Assembly (NCBI RefSeq): GCF_004000905.1
Contig: NZ_BIMD01000002.1
Coordinates: 1-64,000, forward strand
DNA length: 64,000 bases
Direction of reading: 5' to 3'
Origin: Paenibacillus humicus NBRC 102415
GTDB lineage: Bacteria; Bacillota; Bacilli; Paenibacillales; Paenibacillaceae
Part shown: positions 28,678-37,147 of the stretch, one piece after another
Numbering within the stretch: the stretch's first letter is position 1
Layout: the number at the start of each line of letters is the position of its first letter
Program-made: the position numbers and the translations under genes
The notes under the pieces: generated by a model
What the model saw: the letters and a program-made list of their open reading frames with translations, nothing else
The model's database searches: none
Told to the model about the DNA's origin: nothing

Positions 28678-29774
28678 ATCGGCTTCTTCCTTCGCCACGA
28701 CACGACGATCAGGAACAGCACGGTCGCCGCCTCGAGAAACATGCGGACGATGAGCCATACCTCGGCGATTTCGAAATCGATCCTTTCGTTCAAGAACAAG
28801 AGCCCTACGAATGAAAGGGCGAAAAAAGAGCCGCACACCCACCAGTTGGCAGCCGGGGCGATGCTGTAATCAACTTTGAATTTATATTTTTTGCTCACGC
28901 TGAGAATGAACTCCATCGACTGGTTCCATCCCGTAATCGCATACATAAGGGACAGTCCGAGATACAGGAACAGGAAAACGAACACGACACGCTCAATGAA
29001 GCCGTATCTCATCGTCATGGAATCCGCCGTTTGCGTCCACACGTACAGGTAGCGCTCCACTCCCATCGTTCCGTGAAAGCCGATCGGGAGGAAGAAGGTC
29101 GCCAGGAGAATCAGCGTGCCGGTTGCCGGAATGATCCATCGTCCCTTCAAGCGGAAGTTGGGCGGGTTGACCCGATTGAAGATGGCCATATTGATATATC
29201 CTGTGAAAATAAAGGTTCCGGCTCCGACGCTCGACAAGGTCGGAAAGCGGTTCACGTATTGCGCGATCGTATAGATGGCGTCCCAGCTCAAGTCCGGGCT
29301 TCGTACGCCCTTGAAGAGAATGAGCAGAACGAGCGGGGCGACCAGCAGCATCGTAATCTCCAGCAGGTAGAGGATCGTCAATGCCGATCGCGTCGCTCCG
29401 TAAACGCATAACAGGCCGAGAATGAGGTACAGGTTCCACGCGGGCTGGTCGGGAGTGAGCACTCGGTTCATGAGCAGCGTGAAGCCGATCAGCGCGAAGC
29501 TGGAAGCGAAGAACCACATGAATGCATATACGGGAAGCAGCGTTTTGACGAGCCATTCCGGCAGGAAGAGCCTCAGGATCTCCGGCAGGCCCAAGCCGGG
29601 GAATTTGGACAGCGCGCTGGTCGAAGCATAGGCGAGCAGCGTTCCGATGACGAGAGCGACGATAAGCGAGGATACCGCCCCGTTCAGCCGGTTTTCGAGC
29701 AGGACGGCGGGCACGTACAGCATGAGATTGAGCATTGCAACCATGACGAAGCTGTAATAGAAATAGCGGTTCAT
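28674..29774 (-). CDS. gerB: Spore germination protein GerB family (endospore transporter-like)
   Basis: A 366-residue membrane protein with about ten hydrophobic helices, related to amino acid/polyamine/organocation transporters and thought to bind the germinant. The first helix is YYSFVMVAMLNLMLYVPAVL; FTGYINMAIFNRVNPP lies near the middle. ATG 29774 overlaps the gerA stop (ATGA), and its own stop overlaps gerC, so the three subunits are translationally coupled. Length is typical for GerB proteins. Confidence 0.92.
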   Translation of the reverse strand: MNRYFYYSFVMVAMLNLMLYVPAVLLENRLNGAVSSLIVALVIGTLLAYASTSALSKFPGLGLPEILRLFLPEWLVKTLLPVYAFMWFFASSFALIGFTLLMNRVLTPDQPAWNLYLILGLLCVYGATRSALTILYLLEITMLLVAPLVLLILFKGVRSPDLSWDAIYTIAQYVNRFPTLSSVGAGTFIFTGYINMAIFNRVNPPNFRLKGRWIIPATGTLILLATFFLPIGFHGTMGVERYLYVWTQTADSMTMRYGFIERVVFVFLFLYLGLSLMYAITGWNQSMEFILSVSKKYKFKVDYSIAPAANWWVCGSFFALSFVGLLFLNERIDFEIAEVWLIVRMFLEAATVLFLIVVSWRRKKPI

Positions 29775-31102
29775 TCGTGGTTCACCTCTCCGATATCGGT
29801 ATGCTTCAGATCCCCGGGCAGAATCAGCCGGAAATAAGGCCTGCCGAAGCTTCGCTGGTTGCATAAGTAGATGACGAAGAAGAATAGTCCGCAGGCAACC
29901 CCCGGCAGGCCGAAGAAAATGGCGAGCAGAATGAGCGGATATTTAATGAAACGGACCGACAGCGAGAGAGAGTAGACGGGAATGACGAAATTGGAAATGG
30001 CCATCACCGACGTGACGATGATCATGATGCTGCTGACCAGGCCGGCCTGCTGGGCCGCCTGGCCGAGGATGAGGCCGCCGACCGTCGTAGCGGTGGAGCC
30101 GATGTATTTGGGCAGCCTGACGCTCGCTTCCACGAGCATCTCGATCATGAAGAGCATGATGAATACTTCCACGAAGGAAGGATACGGAACGGCCGCCCGG
30201 CTGCCCGCTATGGAGAAGGCGAGCTGCACCCGGAACAGCTCCGGGTTGTAGGAGACGATGGCGATGTAGAGGGCGGGCAGCGTCGTTGTGAGCAGCAGGG
30301 CGCAAAAACGAAGCGACAGAAGCAGAATCGACATCCAGAAATTCTCGTACCGGTCTTCCGTGGCGACCATGAGATCGAAAAACGTGATGGGCAGGATGAT
30401 GGCGAACATGCTTCCCTGCATCATGACGATGACCTTTCCGTTGGCCAGCCCCCGGGAGACGCGGTCGACCCTCTCGGTGATGAGCTCCATCGGGAAGAGC
30501 CGCTTGCGGTTGTCGTTCAGCGCCTTGGCGAGCTCTCCGGTTGCGCTCAGGATATCGGTCTGGATGCCGCGGATTTTAGCCCGGACGAGGCTCAGCACCT
30601 TGGGATCCGCCCTTCGCTGATCGAACATCATGAGGATCTGGGTTTTGGACAAATAGCCTACCGTATATTCTTCCACCTGGAGATCCGGGGTGGCATAGCG
30701 GGCCCGTATGATGTTGGCCGAGTCCGAGAGATCCTCGCTCAGGGCGATTTGCGGCCCTTCAATGGAGCTCTCCACGCTCGTTTGCGGCGAGGTGTTGCGG
30801 ATGACCTTGGCCGCGAAATAGCAGAAGAAGCTCTGCTCCACCTTGAGAAGCACATAACCTCTCAGCATCAGATCGGTCCAGATGGCGGGATCCTCCACCG
30901 GCTTGAAGGAAGGATCGCTCCTCACCACGTCGGCGAACGGCTTCAGCTCTCTGGAGAAAGGAACGAAAATAGCGTCGTACAGCTTGTTTTCTTCGACCAG
31001 GGTCGCGATGTACGCGACCTCCAGTATGAGCGAGCCGTTGCTGATCCGATGCGTTTTCACATCGTTGGATGTAGCGAACAGCTCGTTGATCCGCTGCAGC
31101 AC
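29771..31102 (-). CDS. gerA: Spore germination protein GerA family
   Basis: A 443-residue receptor subunit: a soluble N-terminal domain (residues 1-220, ending in LITERVDRVSRGLANGKVIV) and several membrane helices, including LFMIEMLVEASVRLPKYIGS, VGGLILGQAAQQAGLVS and YPLILLAIFFGLPG, hallmark GerA-family motifs. I chose GTG 31102 because GGAGGAG lies 6 bases before it; the in-frame ATG at 31117 has no ribosome site and would itself contain that sequence. It heads the operon, behind a SigG-like promoter. Confidence 0.92.
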   Translation of the reverse strand: MLQRINELFATSNDVKTHRISNGSLILEVAYIATLVEENKLYDAIFVPFSRELKPFADVVRSDPSFKPVEDPAIWTDLMLRGYVLLKVEQSFFCYFAAKVIRNTSPQTSVESSIEGPQIALSEDLSDSANIIRARYATPDLQVEEYTVGYLSKTQILMMFDQRRADPKVLSLVRAKIRGIQTDILSATGELAKALNDNRKRLFPMELITERVDRVSRGLANGKVIVMMQGSMFAIILPITFFDLMVATEDRYENFWMSILLLSLRFCALLLTTTLPALYIAIVSYNPELFRVQLAFSIAGSRAAVPYPSFVEVFIMLFMIEMLVEASVRLPKYIGSTATTVGGLILGQAAQQAGLVSSIMIIVTSVMAISNFVIPVYSLSLSVRFIKYPLILLAIFFGLPGVACGLFFFVIYLCNQRSFGRPYFRLILPGDLKHTDIGEVNHE

Positions 31103-31132
31103 GGGCGTCTCCTCCATTTTCCAAGTAAGGGT

Positions 31133-31162
31133 TAGTATGCCTGCTTGAGGAAGAAATTATGT
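31133..31162 (-). promoter_or_regulatory. SigG-like forespore promoter of the ger operon
   Basis: On the reverse strand ACATA (31162-31158) and CATACTA (31139-31133) are 18 bases apart. The -10 fits the forespore CATnnTA pattern fully and the -35 matches GHATR at four of five positions. Germinant receptor operons are known SigG targets. Confidence 0.55.
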
Positions 31163-31168
31163 TGTCTT

Positions 31169-31198
31169 TTGCCGACCGGCGGCGGTATGCCTTACAAT
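31169..31198 (+). promoter_or_regulatory. SigA-type promoter of the metallo-beta-lactamase-fold gene
   Basis: TTGCCG at 31169 and TACAAT at 31193 are 18 bases apart. It points away from the ger promoter, only 7 bases from its -35. Confidence 0.5.
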
Positions 31199-31301
31199 GA
31201 GGGGACAACGAGGGCTCAAGGACAGATTCCTCCCGGCTGCAGAGGCTTTGCCAGGCATCATCGCAATCCGCCGGGAACATCGTGCGTCGAGCGAAGAAAG
31301 C

Positions 31302-32405
31302 GTGGTTGATAGCGTGAGTGGAACAGCGAGGGAAAGAACTGATGAAGGCAGAGGGATTTCGGATCGGGAGGATGGCGGCGAGACCGCAGCCGAAAATGCG
31401 GCCCAACGCGGAGACACGGCGGCGGAACGGCTGGAGAACGGCTGGTTCCGGGTGAAAATTCCGCTGCCTTATTCGCTGCGCTATGTGAACAGCTATCTGA
31501 TTCCGGAGGCGGACGGCAGCTGGACGCTGATCGATCCGGGTCTGAATACGGCTGAATCCCGGGATATTTGGCTGCGGGAGCTGAACCGCCTCGGAATCCG
31601 CTTCCGCGACATCGGCCGCATCGTGCTGACCCATCAGCATCCCGACCACTACGGCCTTGCCGGCTGGTTCCAGCTGCAAGCGGGCTGCCCGGTGCTGATG
31701 ACGGCCGAGGCAGGACGATATGCCCGCAGGCTGTGGGGAAGCGGCAGCGTTTTTGCCGCCGAACTGACCGGCTGGTTCCGGAATCACGGCATGCCGGAGG
31801 AGCTGCTGGTCCAGCTCGGCCCGCATCTGGCGTCCTTTCGCGAACGGGTGGAGCCGCAGCCCCGGCTCACGGATCTGGAGCCGGGAAGCCGGCTGGATAT
31901 GGGCGGGGAGAGCTGGCGGATCATCGATGCGCCGGGACATGCCGGCGGCGGAGTATGCCTGTACAGCGATGCCAGCATGACACTGATCGCAGGGGATCAG
32001 GTGCTGCCGCGCATTACGCCGAATATCAGCCTGATTCCGGGGATGCAGGAGGACCCCGATCCGCTCGGTTCCTACCTGGACAGTCTCCGGGAGCTGTCGG
32101 GCCTTGAGACGAGGCAGGTGCTGCCGGGCCATCGCGACCCTTTCCCGGATGCCGGCCGACGGGCCATGGAGATCATCGCCCACCACGAGCGGCGGCTGGA
32201 GCATCTGCGCGGCTTGCTGGCGGAAGGGCCGGCCAGCGCGTTCGACCTATGCGAACGGGAATTCGGAACCCATCTTCGGCATAACATCCATAACCTGCGC
32301 TTCGCGATGTCCGAGACGCTCGCGCATCTGGCGCTGCTGGCCAAGCGCGGCGAGGCAGCCGTTTCCGGTCCGGCCGGCGGACCGTGGACATATGCTTCAG
32401 CTTGA
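31302..32405 (+). CDS. Metallo-beta-lactamase-fold hydrolase
   Basis: About 367 residues. VLTHQHPDHYGLAGW is the HxHxDH zinc motif; DAPGHAGGGVCLY and PGHRDPF supply later metal ligands; a C-terminal helical domain (HHERRLEHLRGLLAEG) resembles the winged-helix tail of glyoxalase II/LACTB2-like proteins. The first 40 or so residues are acidic and low in complexity. The start is unsure: the longest frame begins at an ATG inside the promoter -10, so it cannot be used; GTG 31302 or 31314 are the next choices, both with weak ribosome sites. Substrate unknown. Confidence 0.8.
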   Translation: MVDSVSGTARERTDEGRGISDREDGGETAAENAAQRGDTAAERLENGWFRVKIPLPYSLRYVNSYLIPEADGSWTLIDPGLNTAESRDIWLRELNRLGIRFRDIGRIVLTHQHPDHYGLAGWFQLQAGCPVLMTAEAGRYARRLWGSGSVFAAELTGWFRNHGMPEELLVQLGPHLASFRERVEPQPRLTDLEPGSRLDMGGESWRIIDAPGHAGGGVCLYSDASMTLIAGDQVLPRITPNISLIPGMQEDPDPLGSYLDSLRELSGLETRQVLPGHRDPFPDAGRRAMEIIAHHERRLEHLRGLLAEGPASAFDLCEREFGTHLRHNIHNLRFAMSETLAHLALLAKRGEAAVSGPAGGPWTYASA

Positions 32406-32509
32406 GCCTTGATCATCCGATAATGGAGAGGGATTAGGCGGCGCTTCTGCTCATCGTTTAGGAATGGGGTCTAGCGCCTGACAAAGCATACCTACGAGGA
32501 GGAACGCGG

Positions 32510-32866
32510 ATGAAATTTTATGCCCTGCCGGGAAAAGAACGGTCGGTCGAAGCATACGGCAGCAAGGGAGCGATGTTTTCCGGCATTACGAGGCATGACG
32601 GCCGCATCCAGTTCAGCAGCTTCCGCATCGAGCCGGACGGAGTCGTCGGGCGTCATCCGGCGGCGGTGAGCCAGCTGTTCCTCGTCGTCGACGGGGAAGG
32701 CTGGGTCAGCGGCCCGGACGGGCAGCATTATGCGATCCGCACCGGCCAGGCGGCTTTCTGGGAACCCGGCGAAAGCCATGAATCCGGTTCCCGCACCGGA
32801 ATGACCGTCCTGCTCGTCGAAGGAGAGGAACTCGTCATCGAGATGCAGGAGCTGGCCTCGCTGTAA
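32510..32866 (+). CDS. Cupin-domain protein
   Basis: A 118-residue single-domain beta barrel. GVVGRHPAAVSQLFLVVDGEGWV is cupin motif 1, in which one metal-site His is present (GRHPA) but the second usual His is Ser-Gln; AAFWEPGESHES is motif 2 with its His. GAGGAGG lies 8 bases before the ATG. Such small cupins bind metals or sugars or act as regulators; no activity can be assigned. It shares a two-way terminator with the convergent PgpA paralogue. Confidence 0.8.
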   Translation: MKFYALPGKERSVEAYGSKGAMFSGITRHDGRIQFSSFRIEPDGVVGRHPAAVSQLFLVVDGEGWVSGPDGQHYAIRTGQAAFWEPGESHESGSRTGMTVLLVEGEELVIEMQELASL

Positions 32867-32904
32867 GCGGGGTCGCGGATCGGCAGAAGAGGACAGGGTG
32901 AATG

Positions 32905-32947
32905 AAAAAAAGAAGCTCTTCCCTTAGGGGCAAGAGCTTCTTTTTTT
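32905..32947. terminator. Bidirectional terminator
   Basis: AAAAAAAGAAGCTCTT pairs with AAGAGCTTCTTTTTTT around a GC loop. Runs of A and T on both sides end both the cupin gene and the convergent PgpA-family gene. Confidence 0.9.
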
Positions 32948-32961
32948 ATTCTTAGCGGCGA

Positions 32962-33516
32962 TTACGCCAGAGGAACCTCGTCGCTGTGCTCGTCCCGGTC
33001 GATTTCGCGCTGGGCTTGCTTGCGGTGGGCGATCCGGCTCGCGGCGGATGCCGCGATCGCGCCCACGATGTCATCGAGGAACGTGTGGATCTGTCCGTCG
33101 TTCTTGTCGTTCAGACGCACGAGAATGCCGGGCTTGAGCTTGTCGATGTAACCGAAGTTCGTGAGGCCGATGCTGCCGTATACGTTCACGATGGAGAGGG
33201 CCAGAATCTCGTCGCAGCCGTAGAGCCCCTCGTCGTTGCCGATCATGTCCTGCAGGGGAGGGATCAGCTTGCCTTCCTCGGCGAGCACGTCGAGCTGGAT
33301 GCCGGTCAGGATGGCGTTCTGCACTTCTCTTTTGGCGAGGACGGCATCCACGTTCTCCTCGCACTCCGCGATGGACAGATCCGGATAGTAGTCCTTTTGC
33401 AGGAACAAGGCCAATTCGGCGATCTGGGTTTTATTGACGCCTCGCTTCTCCAGCCATACGGCGGTCGCTTCCGCCACCGCCTTGCTGTTGAGCGCATATG
33501 TTCCGGGATCGGACAT
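32962..33516 (-). CDS. PgpA/YpjQ-family protein, second paralogue
   Basis: A 184-residue paralogue of the 2788-3297 gene. The same blocks are visible: KREVQNAILTGIQLDVLAEE, NDEGLYGCDEILALSIVNVY, GSIGLTNFGYIDKLKPGI and HTFLDDIVGAIAASAASRIA. Family members include phosphatidylglycerophosphatase A; whether the soluble YpjQ-like forms are active phosphatases is not settled by sequence. ATG 33516 has AGGAGG 7 bases upstream, so the longer frame from 33537 is rejected. It is monocistronic. Confidence 0.8.
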   Translation of the reverse strand: MSDPGTYALNSKAVAEATAVWLEKRGVNKTQIAELALFLQKDYYPDLSIAECEENVDAVLAKREVQNAILTGIQLDVLAEEGKLIPPLQDMIGNDEGLYGCDEILALSIVNVYGSIGLTNFGYIDKLKPGILVRLNDKNDGQIHTFLDDIVGAIAASAASRIAHRKQAQREIDRDEHSDEVPLA

Positions 33517-33654
33517 GTCTCTGCCTCCTAACATCATTTTTGAGCCAAGCCAGGTCTAAAAGGATGGTACAACCCATACACATAGTACTACAAAAAGAGC
33601 CAGTACCACCAGGCTGCGGCAAGCGGCCGGTTAACCCAAGGGAGGATATCGACA

Positions 33655-34740
33655 ATGAAAAAACAGCGCTACAAATGGATTCGCCGGGCAGCTCTCACGG
33701 GCGCCCTTACCCTGCCGGTCGTCACGGCGGGCTGCGGCTGGTTCTCGCCGTCCGAAAGCAAGGACATCGATCCGCCGCAAGGAGTGACAGGATCGGTCCT
33801 TCCCGGCACGGATGCAGCCATCTCGGCTTCCTCGGACGGTGCGGCCACGGTCGCCGACCAGACGGCGGCAAGCGGCCTCACCGTCTATCTCAAAGACAAA
33901 AACGACTATTTGGCGCCTGTCACGATTCAGGCCAAGCTGGACAGCAAGCTGACGCCGGAGGCGCAGGCGCTGGAGCTGCTCGTGAGCGGAGGGCCTTACG
34001 CCAAGCTTCTGCCTGAAGGCTTCACAGGCGTGCTGCCCCAAGGAACCGAGATCCGCAACGTGCAGATCGATAAAAAGACAGGCCTTGCATCGGTTGATTT
34101 CTCCAAGCAGTTTTACGACTACAACGAGCAGGAAGAGCGCAGCATCGTGGAAGCCGTCACCTGGACGCTTACCGGCATGGAAGGCGTAAGCGGCGTCAGC
34201 TTGTGGGAAGAAGGCGAGAAGCTTCAAGAGATGCCTGTAGGCGCCTTCCCGCTCGACCGTCCGCTTACGCGTGCGGTAGGGATCAATCTGGAAGCCCAGG
34301 ACGGAGTCGACTACAGCCTTTCGACGCCGGTGACGCTGTACTTCTCCGGCATTACGGATCAGGATGCCCAGTATTATGTCCCGGTTACGCGCCTCGTTCC
34401 CCGTACGTCCAATAAGCTGGCATCGGCGATGAAGCAGCTGGCCGCAGGGCCGCTCGACGGAAGCAGCCTTACTCCTGTCTGGGTTCCGGACGTATCGGTC
34501 AAAACCCTGGAGCAGTCCAAGGGAACGGTCACGGTCGATCTGTCCGACGCCCAGTACAAAAAAGGAGAAGCGGCGCCTTCCGAAATGCTGCAAGCCGTCG
34601 TCCTGTCGCTGACGGAAAACAGCGGCGCGGGCAAAGTCCAGATCAAGCTCAACGGACAGTCCGACTTCAAGGACAGCCGCAACGTCTCCTATACCGAGCC
34701 GGTCAGCCGTCCGGAGCATCTGAACGCGTTCAAATCGTAA
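33655..34740 (+). CDS. gerM: Germination/sporulation lipoprotein GerM
   Basis: A 361-residue protein with a basic, hydrophobic signal peptide ending TAGC (Cys 27), a slightly unusual lipobox. Two GERMN domains follow: one around residues 75-190 ([15 protein letters not shown]-like region with ASVDFSKQF) and one around 220-345 ([31 protein letters not shown]). GerM is needed in B. subtilis for normal engulfment-stage sporulation and germination. GGGAGG precedes the ATG. The order gerM-rph-rdgB matches B. subtilis, although a hairpin separates it from rph. Confidence 0.92.
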   Translation: MKKQRYKWIRRAALTGALTLPVVTAGCGWFSPSESKDIDPPQGVTGSVLPGTDAAISASSDGAATVADQTAASGLTVYLKDKNDYLAPVTIQAKLDSKLTPEAQALELLVSGGPYAKLLPEGFTGVLPQGTEIRNVQIDKKTGLASVDFSKQFYDYNEQEERSIVEAVTWTLTGMEGVSGVSLWEEGEKLQEMPVGAFPLDRPLTRAVGINLEAQDGVDYSLSTPVTLYFSGITDQDAQYYVPVTRLVPRTSNKLASAMKQLAAGPLDGSSLTPVWVPDVSVKTLEQSKGTVTVDLSDAQYKKGEAAPSEMLQAVVLSLTENSGAGKVQIKLNGQSDFKDSRNVSYTEPVSRPEHLNAFKS

Positions 34741-34793
34741 AAGCGGCCCCGGGCGGCCGGTAGCGGGAAGCCATCATGACCATGAACGGCCAG

Positions 34794-34821
34794 GGAGCGG
34801 GGAATACGCCTGCTCCTTTTT
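34794..34821 (+). terminator. Terminator after gerM
   Basis: GGAGCGGG pairs with CCTGCTCC (one G-U) on a 7-base loop, followed by TTTTTC. Confidence 0.75.
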
Positions 34822-34868
34822 CGGCGTTGGCGGCAGAGGCTGCCCCGGGATGATTTTCCTCCTCCCGT

Positions 34869-34877
34869 CTGCTACAA
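34869..34877 (+). promoter_or_regulatory. Extended -10 promoter of rph-rdgB
   Basis: TGCTACAAT about 45 bases before rph; no good -35. Confidence 0.45.
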
Positions 34878-34921
34878 TGAGGGCTATTGCCGGATACGGC
34901 TTGAAGGAGGATGTTGGATCA

Positions 34922-35668
34922 ATGAGAACGGACGGAAGACAATTCGGGCAGCTTCGCCCTGTGACGATCACGACGGGCGTCAATAAATATGCGGAGGGCT
35001 CCGTGCTGATCGAGGCGGGAGACACCAAGGTGCTTGTCACGGCGACTGTAGACGAGCGTGTCCCTTCTTTCATGAAAGGGCAAGGCAAAGGCTGGGTTAC
35101 AGCCGAGTATTCCATGCTGCCCCGCTCGACGCATACCCGCAACCAGCGCGAATCCCAGCGCGGAAAAGTAGGAGGCCGCACGATGGAGATCCAGCGGCTG
35201 ATCGGCCGCGCGCTCCGTTCGGTCGTCAACCTGCAGGCGCTGGGAGAGCGGACGATTACGCTTGACTGCGACGTGCTCCAGGCCGACGGAGGAACCCGCA
35301 CGGCTTCCATCACCGGCAGCTTCGTAGCGCTTGCGCTTGCGGTGGACAAGCTGGCCCGCACAGCGTCCTTCTCCGTCTATCCGCTCACGGACTACCTGGC
35401 GTCCACAAGCGTCGGCGTCATCGCCGACCAGCCGCGGCTCGACCTCAACTACGAGGAGGATTCCAAAGCCAAGGTCGACATGAACGTCGTCATGACCGGG
35501 GCCGGCAAGTTCGTGGAGCTGCAAGGCACAGGAGAAGAGGAGCCGTTCTCGCGCGAGGAGCTCGATGCTCTTCTCGCTCTGGGAGAATCCGGAATCCGCG
35601 AACTGATTGAAATCCAGAAGCGGGCGCTCGGAGAGGCCGGAGCGCGGATAGGGACGGTCCGGGCATGA
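34922..35668 (+). CDS. rph: Ribonuclease PH
   Basis: A 248-residue phosphorolytic 3'-5' exoribonuclease that trims tRNA 3' ends. [17 protein letters not shown] at the start, [49 protein letters not shown] and [19 protein letters not shown] with the catalytic acidic residues are all present. Length is normal. AAGGAGG lies 11 bases before ATG 34922; the upstream frame is leader. It overlaps rdgB by four bases (ATGA), a coupling that also occurs in B. subtilis. Confidence 0.97.
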   Translation: MRTDGRQFGQLRPVTITTGVNKYAEGSVLIEAGDTKVLVTATVDERVPSFMKGQGKGWVTAEYSMLPRSTHTRNQRESQRGKVGGRTMEIQRLIGRALRSVVNLQALGERTITLDCDVLQADGGTRTASITGSFVALALAVDKLARTASFSVYPLTDYLASTSVGVIADQPRLDLNYEEDSKAKVDMNVVMTGAGKFVELQGTGEEEPFSREELDALLALGESGIRELIEIQKRALGEAGARIGTVRA

Positions 35669-36501
35669 GCGGGCTTCTCGGGGGCTCCGGACTCGTCGTC
35701 GTTGCAACCGGCAATCCCGGCAAGGTCAAGGAATTCGCTCATGCCTTCGCTTCGCTGGGCCTTGAAGTCCGGAGCTTGAAAGACTATGAAGGGATGCCTG
35801 AAATCGTCGAGGACGGCGACAGCTACGCGGCCAACGCCCGCATCAAGGCAGGCCAGATCGGACGTCTGCTCGGCATCCCGGTGCTTGCGGACGATTCCGG
35901 CCTATGCGTGGATGCGCTCGGCGGAGCTCCTGGCATCTACTCGGCGCGGTACGCGGGACCGGGCGCGGCGGATGCGGACAACAACGCCAAGCTGCTGGCA
36001 GAGCTCGCTTCGGCAGAGGCGGTAGTTCCCGATGGAGCGGCGGAATCGGTTGAGCAATCTGCTGGAGCAGTTCCGCTTGGATCGGCGAAAAACCAAGCAT
36101 CCGGCTCGGATGATTCGGATGGCGCTGGACATTCGCCGGTATCGGACGAGGCGACCGAAGGCGCTGGACATTCGCCGGTATCGAACGGAGCCTCGGATGG
36201 CGCTGGACATTCTCCAATAGCGGAAGGAGCCCCAGATGGCATTCATCTGCTAAGCACAGCTCGCTTCAAGTGTGCCCTCGCCCTCTATGTGCCTGCCGAA
36301 GAACGCTTTATCGAAAGCGAGGGCTCGATGGAAGGCTATATCATCGACAGCCCCCGCGGCGCAGGCGGCTTCGGCTATGACCCCCTGCTCTGGATCCCTG
36401 CCCTTCGCCGCACGGCGGCGGAGCTGAGCATGGAGGAGAAACAAGCCGCCAGCCATCGCGGCGCGGCGTTGCGCTCGCTGCTCGAAAAGCTGCAGGGCTG
36501 A
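35665..36501 (+). CDS. rdgB: XTP/dITP diphosphatase RdgB/HAM1 with a repeat-containing insertion
   Basis: A 278-residue house-cleaning pyrophosphatase that removes ITP, XTP and their deoxy forms. [59 protein letters not shown], and after a gap [22 protein letters not shown] and [14 protein letters not shown] are the family motifs. The family is normally near 200 residues; about 70 extra residues (115-190) sit in the loop before the ARFKCA strand and include three 13-residue copies of GAGHSPxx. The catalytic motifs flank the insert and are intact, so the enzyme is likely functional. Confidence 0.93.
   Translation: MSGLLGGSGLVVVATGNPGKVKEFAHAFASLGLEVRSLKDYEGMPEIVEDGDSYAANARIKAGQIGRLLGIPVLADDSGLCVDALGGAPGIYSARYAGPGAADADNNAKLLAELASAEAVVPDGAAESVEQSAGAVPLGSAKNQASGSDDSDGAGHSPVSDEATEGAGHSPVSNGASDGAGHSPIAEGAPDGIHLLSTARFKCALALYVPAEERFIESEGSMEGYIIDSPRGAGGFGYDPLLWIPALRRTAAELSMEEKQAASHRGAALRSLLEKLQG
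36121..36237 (+). repeat. Three 39-bp in-frame tandem repeats inside rdgB
   Basis: Units start at 36121, 36160 and 36199, each beginning GGCGCTGGACATTC. They encode [26 protein letters not shown] and [13 protein letters not shown]. The first halves are nearly identical and the second halves vary. Confidence 0.95.
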
Positions 36502-36565
36502 TTCAGCCGGTCCAGCAGTATCTATTGAGCAATCCGAAACAGGGGACTGTATTCAAGGTGTGATT

Positions 36566-36916
36566 GAACAACGAGCCTCTATATGGGACATACGGGCGTA
36601 AGTCGAGCTGCTGCTGAGTAGACCGCGAAGTTATCGGACCTGTGATCCGTTATTCTAGCTTTAACCGAGTAGCAGCGAAGTTAGGGTATATGCAATCCGA
36701 TAGTTAAGCTGCAACCGAGTAGCCGTCAAGTATTGGAACATGCGATTCGGTATTCGAACTGTGACCAAGTAACCGCGAAGTTGTCGGACATACGATGCGT
36801 TAATTGAGCTGTAATCGAGTAACCGCGATTTTATCGGACATACGATCCGTTAATTGAGCTGTAATCGAGTAACTGCGATTTTATCGGACATACGATCCGT
36901 TATTTGTGAACAAATA
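36566..36916 (+). repeat. Array of about seven 50-bp tandem repeats
   Basis: Units begin at about 36566, 36616, 36667, 36717, 36767, 36817 and 36867, spaced 50 bases (one of 51). The two best copies (36817 and 36867) carry GAGTAACYGCGATTTTATCG followed by GACATACGATCCGTTA; copies decay toward rdgB. Fifty is not a multiple of three and no ORF crosses it, so it is non-coding. It is visibly AT-richer than the genes around it. Each unit can form a small ATCG/CGAT hairpin. Confidence 0.92.
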
Positions 36917-37017
36917 GCGGGATACAGATAGTAGCGGTTCAAATAACGGAACGGATGTCCGTTAAAAAAATGAGAATGTTAGTTTTAGGCCAAATAGCGG
37001 ATCTGATGTCCGATAAT
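36911..37017 (-). repeat. Inverted copies of the array core
   Basis: CAAATAACGGAACGGATGTC (36940) and CAAATAGCGGATCTGATGTC (36991), plus a poorer copy at 36911, are reverse complements of the unit core (TATCGGACATACGATCCG then TTATTTG). With the direct copies they could form long stems. The remaining bases up to the asnB terminator hold nothing recognisable. Confidence 0.8.
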
Positions 37018-37100
37018 AAGCAGCAGATTCTCCAACGGGGTCGTTCCCGGATTCGAACGCTCATCGAACACCAGCGCCTGAATACCACCACCTATAAAAC

Positions 37101-37146
37101 AAAGCCGCCGCGGCATCGCGTTTCACGCGATGCCGCGGCGGCTTTT
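37101..37146 (-). terminator. Strong terminator after asnB
   Basis: A 20-bp stem, AAAGCCGCCGCGGCATCGCG against its exact complement, on a TTTCA loop. On the reverse strand it is followed by TTTGTTTT, ending the asnB transcript 2 bases after its stop. Confidence 0.9.
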
Positions 37147-37147
37147 G

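Noticed and set aside
31197-31301. N-terminal extension of the metallo-hydrolase to ATG 31197
   Set aside because: That ATG overlaps the promoter -10, so it would not be in the transcript.
36566-36916. 50-bp repeats as a CRISPR array
   Set aside because: The whole 50-bp period is repeated, with no alternation of fixed repeat and unique spacer, and there are no cas genes.
37040-37060. A tRNA T-loop-like GTTCGAATCC on the reverse strand
   Set aside because: The flanking bases do not pair as a T-stem and no acceptor, D or anticodon arm is found.
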